Source: Billgrantia pellis
GTDB taxonomy: Bacteria > Pseudomonadota > Gammaproteobacteria > Pseudomonadales > Halomonadaceae
NCBI RefSeq assembly: GCF_008297955.1
Contig: NZ_VTPY01000003.1
Span: 248,001-312,000 of the forward strand
Direction of reading: 5' to 3'
DNA: 64,000 bases
The translations under genes and the position numbers were made by a program. A model generated the notes under the pieces. The model was not told where the DNA came from and did no database searches. It saw only the letters and a list, made by a program, of their open reading frames with translations. Below are positions 30,756 to 39,922 of the stretch, in pieces (the first letter of the stretch is position 1; each line of letters starts with the position of its first letter).

Positions 30756-32219
30756 TCAGGCTCCTTCCGATGTACGGTTGGCGGGCTCGACCCATAGGGT
30801 CAGCCCTTCGACCGCTGCCACACGTACTTGCTCGCCCCGCCGCAGCGCCTCACTGCTGCGCGCATTCCAGCGCTCCCCCTTGAGGCGCACATGGCCTTTG
30901 CCCTGAAAATCCTCCAACGCCACGCCCAGGCTGCCGATCAGCTGGTCCTGCCCGGTGCGCGCGGGTTTGCGACGCAGCCCGATGAAGCGGGTCAGCACCC
31001 ATAGCATCAGCCCGGCCGAGAGCAGGGCGATGCCGCCGATCAATGGCAGCGAAACAGCCAGATGGTCATCATCCATCAGCATCACCGAGCCGATCACGAA
31101 GGCGATGATGCCACCGATACCGAGGACGCCGAAGCTAGGCATCAGCGCCTCGCCGACGATCAGCCCCAACCCCACCAGAATCAATGCCAGACCGGTGTAG
31201 TCGATCGGCAGCAACTGGAAGGCGAACAGGGCGAGCAGCAGCGAGATCACGCCAATGGTGCCCGGTACCAGGCTACCGGGGCTGGACAGCTCAAAGATCA
31301 GGCCGTAGAAACCGATGATCATCAGGAAGTAGGCCACGTTGGGGTTGGTGATCACCTGCAGCAGCCGGGTACGCCAGTCGGGCTCGAAGCGCTCGATGGC
31401 AAGCCCCGCGGTGTCGAGGGTGCGTTCGCCATGCTCCATCACCACCTCGCGGCCGTCGATCTGCGCGAGCAGGTCCTCGATGTCGCTTGCCACCACGTCG
31501 ATCACGTTCTGTTCCAACGCCTCGCGAGAAGTCAGGTTGACCGCCTCGCGCACCGCCTCCTCGGCCCAGTCGGCATTGCGGTCGTGGCGTTCGGCCAGGC
31601 TGCGAATGTAATAGACGGCGTCCTCCAGCACCTTGCGCTCCATGGCGGTCTCGCCGCGCCGGCGTGCCTCGGCCGGCTCATCCTCGGCATCCGCCGCCTC
31701 CTCCTCGGTGCCATTACCCACCTCTTCACCGTTGGCCTCGTCATCGCCAGGCGCTTCTTCCTCGGGAGGGTCCATGCCCGGCAGTCCACCGCCTCCCATC
31801 TGCACGGGAGTGGCGGACCCCAGGTGAGTGGCCGGCGCCATGGCGGCGACATGGCTGCCATAAAGCAGGTAGGTGCCGGCGCTGGCGGCACGCGCTCCGC
31901 TGGGGGAGACGTAGATGGCGACGGGCACCGGCGAGGTGAGCATGGCGCGAATCATGTCGCGCATGGTGGCGTCCAGCCCGCCCGGCGTATCCATCTGCAC
32001 GATCACGATTTCGGCTTCGCGCTCGGCGGCACGGCGCAGGCCGCGCTCGAAATAGTCGCCCACGGCCGGCCCGATGGCGCCGTCCACGGTCATCACGTGA
32101 GCGACGCGCTCGTTCTCCTGGGCCTGGGTATGCCAGGCTAGCAACCCGCCTGCCACCAGGCACAACAAACTGGCCAGCAGCACGAAGCGATGCGAGCAGG
32201 CGGCACGGAATGCGCTCAT
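30756..32219 (-). CDS. NfeD-type membrane serine protease
   Basis: A 487-residue long-form NfeD protein. Order: signal or anchor segment (about 11-29), ClpP-like protease domain ([23 protein letters not shown] to about 290), a cluster of membrane spans (about 300-410) and a C-terminal OB-fold NfeD domain ([31 protein letters not shown]). By comparison with the archaeal stomatin-cleaving enzyme the Ser-Lys dyad is S113 (AASAGTYLL) and K196 ([16 protein letters not shown]). Between them is an unusual acidic and Gly-rich insertion, residues about 141-190. The partner slipin is encoded immediately downstream. Confidence 0.9.
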   Translation of the reverse strand: MSAFRAACSHRFVLLASLLCLVAGGLLAWHTQAQENERVAHVMTVDGAIGPAVGDYFERGLRRAAEREAEIVIVQMDTPGGLDATMRDMIRAMLTSPVPVAIYVSPSGARAASAGTYLLYGSHVAAMAPATHLGSATPVQMGGGGLPGMDPPEEEAPGDDEANGEEVGNGTEEEAADAEDEPAEARRRGETAMERKVLEDAVYYIRSLAERHDRNADWAEEAVREAVNLTSREALEQNVIDVVASDIEDLLAQIDGREVVMEHGERTLDTAGLAIERFEPDWRTRLLQVITNPNVAYFLMIIGFYGLIFELSSPGSLVPGTIGVISLLLALFAFQLLPIDYTGLALILVGLGLIVGEALMPSFGVLGIGGIIAFVIGSVMLMDDDHLAVSLPLIGGIALLSAGLMLWVLTRFIGLRRKPARTGQDQLIGSLGVALEDFQGKGHVRLKGERWNARSSEALRRGEQVRVAAVEGLTLWVEPANRTSEGA

Positions 32220-32452
32220 GTTGATCTTCCCTAGGGTCGCGATGACGGTATGCTGGAAGCGTCCCGGCAATGATCAGCTTCTACTGATTTCAGGTTAGCA
32301 GGCCCGGCAATGCAGCGCCGAGCCAAGCGCGGCGCTACGAGACACGGCCGCAGGGAAACGTTTTTACAGGTCTTGGCGGGAAACAGCCGGCAATGTGCAA
32401 GGATTGTCGTGGCGCCGCATCCCAGGATACCCACTCTAGGAGGAATGAGACG

Positions 32453-33664
32453 ATGCCGATCCGCCTGCTCGCCGCCCTGCCATTGGCTACCATGCTCACC
32501 TCTCCGCTTCTTGCAGCTCCCGGTTCCGCCGACTGGGAAGCGGTTCTCGAAGAGGCCCGCGGCCAGACCGTCTACTGGCACGCCTGGGCAGGCGACACGC
32601 GTATCAACGACTACATCGATTGGGTAAAGCGCCGGCTGCGGGAGAAGCACGAGGTCGAGCTGGTACACGTCAAGATCGATGATACCGGTTCCGCCGTCTC
32701 CCGGGTGCTGGGTGAGCGAAGCGCAGGCAATCATGACGATGGCAGCATCGATCTGATCTGGCTCAATGGTGAGAACTTCGCCGCCATGAAAGAGAACGAC
32801 CTGCTGTTCGGTCCTTTCGCCGAGCGCCTGCCGAACTTTGCCCTGACATATCCCGAGCTCAACCCCGAAGTGATAACCGACTTCACGCTGCCCACGGAGG
32901 GCTATGAGTCGCCCTGGGGCAAGGCACAGATCACCTTTTACTATGACGCCGCCGAGCTCGTGGATGAGCCGCCGCTCAGCATGGCGGAAATTCTTGCCTG
33001 GACCGAAGCGCATCCCGGACGTTTCACCTATCCGCGCATCCCCGATTTCCTCGGCAGCACCTTTCTCAAGCAGGCCCTGATCGCCTTGACCGAGGATACC
33101 GATGCCCTCTACTCCCCGGTAGCGCAGAGCGATTTCGAGGCCGTCACCGCCCCGCTATGGGAGTATCTGGATGTCCTGCACCCTCGCCTGTGGCGCAGCG
33201 GCCGGCAGTTCCCCGCCAGCGGTCCCGAGATACGGCGTCTGATGGCCGACGGCGAACTGACGCTTGCCTTCACCTTCAACCCGGCAGAGCCGGCCGCCGC
33301 CGTGGCCGAGTTCTTACTACCCGAGTCGACCCGCAGCTATGTGCTCGACGGCGGCACCCTGGGCAACGTCCACTTCGTCGCCATTCCCTTCAACTCGCCC
33401 CACAAGGCCGGCGCCATGACGGTGGCGAACTTTCTGCTCACCCCCGAGGCCCAGGCACGCAAGCAGGATCTCTCGGTGTGGGGCGACCCTACCGTGCTCG
33501 ACGTGGCGCGCCTCGATGAGGAGGATCGCGCGCGCTTCGAGCAGACGACGGACAACCCTGCCCTGCTGGCTCCCGAAGCGCTGGTCGACACCCTGCCGGA
33601 GCCACACCCGAGCTGGATGACGGCCCTGCAGGAGGCGTGGCAGGTTCGCTACGTCGGCCGCTAG
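32453..33664 (+). CDS. YnjB-like ABC transporter substrate-binding protein
   Basis: A 403-residue exported binding protein like E. coli YnjB. The signal peptide is MPIRLLAALPLATMLTSPLLAA. The mature part has DWEAVLEEARGQTVYWHAWAGDTRINDYIDWV, VKIDDTGSAVSRVL, IDLIWLNGENFAAMKE and YESPWGKAQITFYYD, all YnjB-typical. AGGAGG precedes the ATG by 9 bases. The ligand is not established for the family; COG places it with thiamine/iron/polyamine-type binding proteins. The 233-base gap to the divergent NfeD gene contains a 7-bp hairpin (AGCGCCG/CGGCGCT, 32314-32336) but no recognisable thiamine riboswitch. Confidence 0.88.
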   Translation: MPIRLLAALPLATMLTSPLLAAPGSADWEAVLEEARGQTVYWHAWAGDTRINDYIDWVKRRLREKHEVELVHVKIDDTGSAVSRVLGERSAGNHDDGSIDLIWLNGENFAAMKENDLLFGPFAERLPNFALTYPELNPEVITDFTLPTEGYESPWGKAQITFYYDAAELVDEPPLSMAEILAWTEAHPGRFTYPRIPDFLGSTFLKQALIALTEDTDALYSPVAQSDFEAVTAPLWEYLDVLHPRLWRSGRQFPASGPEIRRLMADGELTLAFTFNPAEPAAAVAEFLLPESTRSYVLDGGTLGNVHFVAIPFNSPHKAGAMTVANFLLTPEAQARKQDLSVWGDPTVLDVARLDEEDRARFEQTTDNPALLAPEALVDTLPEPHPSWMTALQEAWQVRYVGR

Positions 33665-33670
33665 GAAGGG

Positions 33671-35425
33671 ATGACGGATGTTGCCCGCCCCCATCCCACG
33701 ACGCTTCAGGGAAAGAGAGGGTCGCTCGAAATGCTGCGCCTCGCCCCGTTACTGATCGTCGCCCTGCTGGTCGGCCCGATACTCGCCGGCCTGGTCATGG
33801 CGCTGCTGCCCGCCTTTGGCTACCTGCCGGCGCTGGGTGGGGAGCGCCTGAGCCTGGCCCCCTGGCGAGAGCTATTCGCCCAGCCGGGGCTGGCTCGCTC
33901 GGTGGGGGTCAGTTTCGTCAGCGGCCTGGTCACCACGACCGTATCGCTCGTCGTGGTGCTGCTATTCTTGACGGGCGTGTCGGGCAGCCGACTGGACCGC
34001 TGGATTCGCCGCATGGTGGCGCCGCTGCTTTCGCTCCCCCACGCCGCCGCGGCCTTCGGCCTGGCCTTTCTGATCGCGCCTTCGGGGCTGTTGGCCCGGC
34101 TGCTTTCACCGGAACTGACCGGCTGGGAGCGACCGCCCGACCTGCTGATCGTCCAGGACCCCTGGGGATTCGCCCTGATGCTGGGGCTGGTGATCAAGGA
34201 GATTCCGTTCCTGTTGCTGATGAGCCTTGCCGCATTGCCGCAGCTCGATCCCGGTCGGCGCGTGATTCTGGCCCGCTCCCTCGGCTACCGCCCCACGACG
34301 GCATGGCTCAAGGTGGTGGCCCCGACGCTCTATCCCTTGATACGTCTGCCGGTCTACGCAGTGATCGCCTATGCCACATCCGTGGTGGACGTTGCCATGA
34401 TCCTCGGCCCCACGCTGCCGCCGACACTTGCCGTATCGGTACTCACATGGTTCCACGACCCCGACCTGAGCCGGCGTTTCATGGCCTCGGCCGGTGCCGT
34501 CCTGCAGCTCGGCGTCACGGCTGCCGCGCTCGTCGCCTGGTGGTGCCTGGAGCGGCTCGTCTCCTGGCTAGGGCGACATTGGATCGATCGCGGCGCGCGA
34601 AGCTGTGCGGAGCTTCCCCTGCGTCAGGCCGGCAAGAGTCTGATCCTGATCGCCACCCTCACCGCCTGCGCCGGCCTCGCCGGACTGGCGCTCAGCTCCT
34701 CGGCGGGCTTCTGGCGCTTCCCCGATCTATTGCCCCAGGGCTTCACCACGGTGCACTGGCTGCGTGCCCTGCCGTCGCTTTCGGGACCGGTGACTGCCAC
34801 GTGGATCATTGCCGTCAGTGCCACCCTGGTCGCCTTGGCGTTGACGCTGGCGGCGCTGGAGAACGAGCAGCGCAGCGGCCGCCGCCCGGCGCAGGGAAAG
34901 CTCCTCTCGGCGCTGACGCTGCTCTATCTGCCGCTGATCGTGCCTCAGATCGCTTTCCTGTTCGGTCTGGTGGTGGTGATGGAGTCGCTGGGCACGCGGC
35001 CAAGGCTGGGATTGGTGATCTTCGGCCACTTGCTGTTCGTGCTGCCTTATGTGTTTCTTTCGCTCTCGGAGGCCTATCGCCGCTTCGATCCGCGCTGGAT
35101 GCAGCTCGCCCTCACTTTGGGTAGCTCGCGTCAGAGCGCCTTCTGGCGGGTGCGCCTGCCGATGATGCTCGCTCCGGTGCTCACCGCCGCTGCCGTGGGG
35201 CTCGCGGTGAGCATTGGCCTGTACCTGCCGACTCTGCTGCTCGGAGCCGGTCGCATCGCGACCGTCACCACCGAGGCGGTATCGCTCGCTGCCGGCGGGA
35301 ATCGCCGCGTGATCGGGGTATGGGCGTTGGTTCAGGCAAGCCTACCGCTGATCGGTTTTATCATTGCCGTCGGCATTCCTCGTCTGCTATGGGCCAATCG
35401 TCGCGGCCTGCAAGGAGCGCCATGA
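33671..35425 (+). CDS. YnjC-like fused ABC permease
   Basis: A 584-residue membrane protein with two permease halves, as in E. coli YnjC (511 residues). The first half includes DLLIVQDPWGFALMLGLVIKEIPFLLLMSLAALPQLDPGRRVILARSLGYRPTTAWLKVV with the EAA-type loop; the second has LYLPLIVPQIAFLFGLVVVME and LSLSEAYRRFDPRWMQLALTLGSSRQSAFWRVRLPMMLAP with its own EAA-type loop. The gene starts 6 bases after ynjB and overlaps ynjD by 4. An ATG at 33731 would drop 20 residues and is an alternative start. Confidence 0.88.
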   Translation: MTDVARPHPTTLQGKRGSLEMLRLAPLLIVALLVGPILAGLVMALLPAFGYLPALGGERLSLAPWRELFAQPGLARSVGVSFVSGLVTTTVSLVVVLLFLTGVSGSRLDRWIRRMVAPLLSLPHAAAAFGLAFLIAPSGLLARLLSPELTGWERPPDLLIVQDPWGFALMLGLVIKEIPFLLLMSLAALPQLDPGRRVILARSLGYRPTTAWLKVVAPTLYPLIRLPVYAVIAYATSVVDVAMILGPTLPPTLAVSVLTWFHDPDLSRRFMASAGAVLQLGVTAAALVAWWCLERLVSWLGRHWIDRGARSCAELPLRQAGKSLILIATLTACAGLAGLALSSSAGFWRFPDLLPQGFTTVHWLRALPSLSGPVTATWIIAVSATLVALALTLAALENEQRSGRRPAQGKLLSALTLLYLPLIVPQIAFLFGLVVVMESLGTRPRLGLVIFGHLLFVLPYVFLSLSEAYRRFDPRWMQLALTLGSSRQSAFWRVRLPMMLAPVLTAAAVGLAVSIGLYLPTLLLGAGRIATVTTEAVSLAAGGNRRVIGVWALVQASLPLIGFIIAVGIPRLLWANRRGLQGAP

Positions 35426-36063
35426 ACGGTCAAGTGCACCCTTCGCTGGAACTTCGGGACATCGTGATACGCCTGGACGGCAAGCCCTTGGTCGCGCTCG
35501 ACGGCACCGTCGCCCCCGGCGAGACGCTCACCGTGATGGGCCCCTCCGGCTCGGGCAAATCGACCCTGCTCGCCTACCTCGCGGGATTTTTGCCGCCGGC
35601 CTTCGATGCGTGCGGTCGCATCGTCCTGGGTGACCGCGACATTACCGATCTGCCTGCAGAGAGGCGTGGTATCGGCTTGCTGTTTCAGGACCCGCTGCTG
35701 TTCCCGCATCTATCGGTGGCCGGCAACCTCCGCTTCGGCCTGCCCCGCCACATGCCCGACAAGACGACACATGTCCGACGGGCATTGGCCGACGTGGGCC
35801 TGTCGGGCTACGGCGAGCGCGATCCGGCGACTCTCTCGGGTGGCCAGAAGGCGCGCGTCGCCCTGATGCGCTTGCTGCTCTCAGCGCCTAGTGCGGTACT
35901 GCTCGACGAACCCTTCTCCATGCTCGATACCGAGCTGCGTGACGAAATGCGCCACCTCGTCTTCTCGCATCTGCGGGCTGCCGGCCTGCCGAGTCTGTTG
36001 GTGACTCACGATCAAAAGGATACCGCTGCCACAAGGGGAAGGGTGATCGAGCTAGGTGGCTAA
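35422..36063 (+). CDS. YnjD-like ABC transporter ATP-binding protein
   Basis: A 214-residue ATPase: Walker A GPSGSGKST, Q-loop LLFQDPLLFPHLSV, signature LSGGQKARVALMRLLLS, Walker B SAVLLDEPFSML and the switch His in LLVTHDQKDTA. It is like E. coli YnjD. The start overlaps ynjC by ATGA. The operon here lacks the rhodanese-type ynjE that follows in E. coli; instead the glucan operon comes after a 428-base gap. Confidence 0.9.
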   Translation: MNGQVHPSLELRDIVIRLDGKPLVALDGTVAPGETLTVMGPSGSGKSTLLAYLAGFLPPAFDACGRIVLGDRDITDLPAERRGIGLLFQDPLLFPHLSVAGNLRFGLPRHMPDKTTHVRRALADVGLSGYGERDPATLSGGQKARVALMRLLLSAPSAVLLDEPFSMLDTELRDEMRHLVFSHLRAAGLPSLLVTHDQKDTAATRGRVIELGG

Positions 36064-36491
36064 TTGCCCTTTTATGGACGCTGAAAACGTCTCCTAACCT
36101 TTGCCTACTGGTGAGTTACTCGCCCTTACCAGGGAGTCAAGTAAGAAAGCCCTGCCTCATTCTGCACAGAGCCAAAACAGCTGGCAATTCCTCATATGAC
36201 TCGATCTTTGAGTTGAAAAGCGACGAAAGAGAGAGATTCATCCAACCCACACGTGCACTCCCTTTCGATGGGAGCACAAGCTGGCAATGGCAACGCGAGT
36301 GACCAGTAATTCTTGCTTCCTTTTCCTTCGCCTGATTCCCCCAGTTAGGCTATATCTATTCAAGGCCTTAACGGCCCACGCTGTCCGCATGACGGGTGCC
36401 GCAGGGGAATTGCCAAAATTCGCGGAACCCGGACAGGGTAGAAGGCTGTCGGATAAGGCAGCGTTCATCATGACATACAGGGAGGTCAGCC
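36064..36491. other. 428-base AT-richer intergenic region before the glucan operon
   Basis: No open frame here looks like a gene. Base composition is clearly more AT-rich than the surroundings and stays so into the first 60 codons of glgA. A GCTATATCTA sequence at 36348-36357 resembles a stationary-phase (sigma-S) -10 element, but the match is partial and no good -35 is seen. A GGGAGG lies 6 bases before the glgA ATG. This region is the only long gap upstream of nine consecutive plus-strand genes, so their main promoter should be in it. Confidence 0.5.
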
Positions 36492-38111
36492 ATGGGAAAC
36501 GTGGCGCTAAGGGGCATCAATACCGAAACAAAAAATGACAGAGTCGGCCGGGAGGTTTCTTCGGCTTCCGGCACTTCGATCTTGAAGGACTATGTAAGCG
36601 GAAGCGACAACGACTCGTCATTCAGGCGCAGCAACGAATCGCAACATTTCCCATCACAAAGCATCCTTTTTGTTACTTCTGAAGTGGCCGACTTCGTCAA
36701 GGTCGGAGGTCTTGGAGACGTATCATCAGCCCTGCCTCGCGCTTTGGCTGCCCATCATGACGTACGCATTCTGGTTCCCGCTTATCGTGAAGTGTGGCAA
36801 TCCGGCCATCACGTCCGCATCGTCGGCCATGTCCCCGCCCACGCCGAGCTACCCGCCTGCGATATCGGCGAGATCATCTGCAGCGATGGCTTGGTCTTCT
36901 ACGTGCTGATTTGTGCCGAACTCTACGAGCGTGAAGGAGGCCCCTATGGCACCGGTCCGGGCGGCTACGGCAGCAACGGCTGGGACGACAACGACATCCG
37001 CTTCGCCCGGCTGTCGCTGGCGGCCGCCGAGATTGCCTCGGGCAACGCCGGGCTGGACTGGAAACCCCGTCTGCTGCACCTGAATGACTGGGGCTGTGGC
37101 CTGGCACCGGCCTTTCTTCATTGGCGCGGGCAGCATGTGCCCAGCGTATTCACCATTCATAACCTGGCCTACCAGGGCCTGTTCGACGCCTCACGTCTCG
37201 AGCCGCTCGGCATCCCTCCCGACGCCTTCCATATCGAAGGAGTGGAGTATTACGGCAAGCTCTCCTTCATGAAGGCCGGAATCGTCTATGCCTCTCACGT
37301 GACCACGGTGAGCGCGACCTACGCCCAGGAGATCACCACGCCCGAATTCGGCTGCGGGCTCGATGGTCTGCTTCGCTGCAAGGCCGAGCAGGGCCGACTC
37401 AGCGGCATCCCCAACGGCATCGACGACTCCTGGGACCCGCGTACCGACGCGCACCTGGTTCAGGCCTTTTCGGCCAACGACTGGCGCGGCAAGCGTGCCA
37501 ACGCCGAGTACGTGCGCCACCGCTTCGGCCTGGTGCCCAGTTCCGGCCCGCTGTTCGCCATGGTGTCGCGCATGGTCCACCAGAAGGGGGTGGATCTGGT
37601 CATCGAGGCGGCACCGAGCATCGTCCAGGCGGGCGGCCAGTTGGTCTTCATCGGCAGCGGCGAGCCCCGGGTGGAGGCCGAACTCGACCGCCTCGCGGAG
37701 CGCTTCCCCGGTGCCGTGGGCGTCTTCACGGGTTACGATGAAGAGGAAGCACGCTGCATCTATGCCGGCAGCGATTTCCTGCTGATGCCGTCACGGTTCG
37801 AGCCGTGCGGACTGAGCCAGATGTACGCACAGCGCTTCGGCTCGCTGCCGATCGCCCATCGTACCGGCGGCCTGGCCGATACCATCGAACATGGCGTGAC
37901 GGGCTTCCTGTTCGACGAGGTCAACCAAGGCAGCTTCATGCAGGCGGTTCAGCAGTCCTTCTCCGCCTATCACGCGACGGAACTGTTCTACGCCATGCGC
38001 CGCGCGGCCATGACGGGACGTTACCACTGGCGTCAATCCATCGCACCTTATACCCGGCTCTACCGCAAACTCATCGAGGAAGCCCACCACGAGGTACAGC
38101 CCGCAGGATGA
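36492..38111 (+). CDS. glgA: glycogen synthase (GT5) with N-terminal extension
   Basis: Transfers glucosyl units from a nucleotide sugar (ADP-glucose in most bacteria) to alpha-1,4-glucan. The catalytic part begins near residue 56 (QSILFVTSEVADFVKVGGLGDV), with the substrate-binding Lys of KxGGL at residue 70. The C-terminal GT-B half has MVSRMVHQKGVDLVIEA, PSRFEPCGLSQMYAQRFGSLPIAHRTGGLADTI with the catalytic EPCG motif. The first 55 residues are a Ser- and charge-rich extension absent from E. coli GlgA (whose KxGGL Lys is residue 15). The start is supported by GGGAGG. No glgC is in the window, so the sugar donor needs testing. Confidence 0.93.
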   Translation: MGNVALRGINTETKNDRVGREVSSASGTSILKDYVSGSDNDSSFRRSNESQHFPSQSILFVTSEVADFVKVGGLGDVSSALPRALAAHHDVRILVPAYREVWQSGHHVRIVGHVPAHAELPACDIGEIICSDGLVFYVLICAELYEREGGPYGTGPGGYGSNGWDDNDIRFARLSLAAAEIASGNAGLDWKPRLLHLNDWGCGLAPAFLHWRGQHVPSVFTIHNLAYQGLFDASRLEPLGIPPDAFHIEGVEYYGKLSFMKAGIVYASHVTTVSATYAQEITTPEFGCGLDGLLRCKAEQGRLSGIPNGIDDSWDPRTDAHLVQAFSANDWRGKRANAEYVRHRFGLVPSSGPLFAMVSRMVHQKGVDLVIEAAPSIVQAGGQLVFIGSGEPRVEAELDRLAERFPGAVGVFTGYDEEEARCIYAGSDFLLMPSRFEPCGLSQMYAQRFGSLPIAHRTGGLADTIEHGVTGFLFDEVNQGSFMQAVQQSFSAYHATELFYAMRRAAMTGRYHWRQSIAPYTRLYRKLIEEAHHEVQPAG

Positions 38112-39922
38112 GTAGAGAAGAGAATTTGCCACCCACCTTCGGCGCGCAGGTCATGGGTCCCGAAGGGACCCGCTTCTCGCTCTGGGCCCCGAGCGCCCAT
38201 CGAGTCGATGTCGAGATCGAAGGCCTTGTGCCCGTCACCATGACGCACATGGGGGACGGACACTTCGTCGGCGAGGCGGCGTGCGGAGATGGCGCGCGCT
38301 ACCGTTTCCGCACCTTCCTCGACGACGCGCCCGAAGGCATCGCTGTCCCCGATCCCGCCGCCCGCGCCCAGGACGGTGGTATCGACGGGCCGAGCATCGT
38401 CATCGATCCGTCTCGCCATGCCTGGCGGCACGCCGACTGGCGAGGGCGCCCATGGCAGGAAACGGTCCTCTACGAGTTGCATATCGGCGCTTGTGGCGGC
38501 CTGGATGGCGTGCGCCAACACCTACCCTATCTGGCCCGACTCGGCGTCACTGCCATCGAACTGATGCCGGTGGCCGAGTTCCCGGGCACCCGCAACTGGG
38601 GCTACGACGGGGTATTGCCCTATGCCGTGGCCTCGAGCTACGGCCGTCCCGAGGATCTCAAGGCCTTGATCGACGAGGCGCATGGTCTCGGCCTGATGGT
38701 CCTCCTCGACGTGGTCTACAACCACTTCGGACCGGACGGCAACTACCTGCCCCGCTACGCCGGGTCCTTCTTCCAGCAGGACCGTCATACTCCCTGGGGG
38801 CCGGCCATAGATTTCCGCCACCCCATGGTGCGCCGTTTCTTCATTGACAATGCATTGATGTGGTTGGAGGAGTATCGCCTCGACGGTTTGCGCTTCGATG
38901 CGGTCCACGCCATCGGCGAGCGCGATTTCCTGCTGGAACTGGCCGAGACTCTGCGAAATCGTACCGATGGCGGCCGGCATGTTCACCTGATACTGGAAAA
39001 CGAGCACAACGACGCCGGCCTGCTCGAGGAAGGGCGCTTCACCGCCCAGTGGAACGACGACTGGCATAACGTCATGCACGTGCTGCTCACCGGCGAGCGC
39101 GAGGGCTATTACGCCGACTTCGCCGACAACCCGACCGAAGGATTGACGCGTTGCCTGAGCGAAGGCTTCATCTTCCAGGGCCAACCCACCCGAGGCGGAC
39201 ATCCACGCGGCACGCCGAGCGCCCATCTGCCGCCGACCGCCTTCATCGTCTTTTTGCAGAATCACGACCAGATCGGCAACCGCGCCTTGGGCGAGCGTCT
39301 GACGCGACTCGCCGAGCCCGGAGCGCTGCAGGCGGCAACGGTGCTGCTGTTGCTCTCTCCCATGGTGCCGCTGCTGTTCATGGGAGAGGAATGGGCCAGC
39401 AACCGCCCGTTCCTGTTCTTCACCGATCATCGGGAAGAACTCGCCCGCGCGGTACGCGAAGGTCGTCGTGCCGAGTTTGCCGAGTTCGGCGCCTTCCAGG
39501 ATCCGGTCATGCGCGAGTCGATTCCGGATCCCAACGCGGCGGACACCTTCGAGGCGTCCCGACCCGATTTCGACGCCCAGGAGGAACCGTCTCACGCTGA
39601 ATGGCTGACGTTGGTGCAGCATCTGCTCACGATCCGTCAGGCCGAGATCGTGCCCCGACTCGACGGTGCCAGCGCCCTGGGCGCGGAAGCGCTGGGGTTC
39701 GATGCCGTCGTCGCTCGCTGGTGCATGAACGACGACAGCCATCTGGTCATCGCCGTCAACCTCGGCGACCGACCGGTCGCCACCAGTGCCTTCGGCGTGG
39801 GCCGCTGCCTGTTCGAGACCCGCGATGGCGTGGCGGTGTCGGCCGAGAGTGGCAATCTCCCCGCTCGCAGCGCAGCGGTATGGCTGCGCCCCGAGCCAGG
39901 CGACGAGGAGCTGAGTGCATGA
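38108..39922 (+). CDS. treZ: malto-oligosyltrehalose trehalohydrolase
   Basis: Cleaves trehalose from the end of malto-oligosyltrehalose made by TreY. It has 604 residues, normal for TreZ. An N-terminal CBM48-like domain (TRFSLWAPSAHRVDVEIEG) precedes the GH13 barrel. The nucleophile is D264 (LRFDAVHAI), the acid/base E297 (LILENEHND), and FLQNHDQIGNRALGERL carries the third Asp. The start overlaps glgA by ATGA and the stop overlaps malQ by 4. The partner treY lies one gene downstream. Confidence 0.94.
   Translation: MSREENLPPTFGAQVMGPEGTRFSLWAPSAHRVDVEIEGLVPVTMTHMGDGHFVGEAACGDGARYRFRTFLDDAPEGIAVPDPAARAQDGGIDGPSIVIDPSRHAWRHADWRGRPWQETVLYELHIGACGGLDGVRQHLPYLARLGVTAIELMPVAEFPGTRNWGYDGVLPYAVASSYGRPEDLKALIDEAHGLGLMVLLDVVYNHFGPDGNYLPRYAGSFFQQDRHTPWGPAIDFRHPMVRRFFIDNALMWLEEYRLDGLRFDAVHAIGERDFLLELAETLRNRTDGGRHVHLILENEHNDAGLLEEGRFTAQWNDDWHNVMHVLLTGEREGYYADFADNPTEGLTRCLSEGFIFQGQPTRGGHPRGTPSAHLPPTAFIVFLQNHDQIGNRALGERLTRLAEPGALQAATVLLLLSPMVPLLFMGEEWASNRPFLFFTDHREELARAVREGRRAEFAEFGAFQDPVMRESIPDPNAADTFEASRPDFDAQEEPSHAEWLTLVQHLLTIRQAEIVPRLDGASALGAEALGFDAVVARWCMNDDSHLVIAVNLGDRPVATSAFGVGRCLFETRDGVAVSAESGNLPARSAAVWLRPEPGDEELSA

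Noticed and set aside
32220-32452. Thiamine riboswitch upstream of the YnjBCD-like operon
   Set aside because: A thiamine link is sometimes assumed for this ABC family, but I could not find the conserved CUGAGA and ACCUGA-type blocks in order; only a simple 7-bp hairpin is visible.
36100-36302. Small open frame in the gap before glgA
   Set aside because: No ribosome-binding site, no conserved motif and low coding-like composition; the region is better read as promoter DNA.
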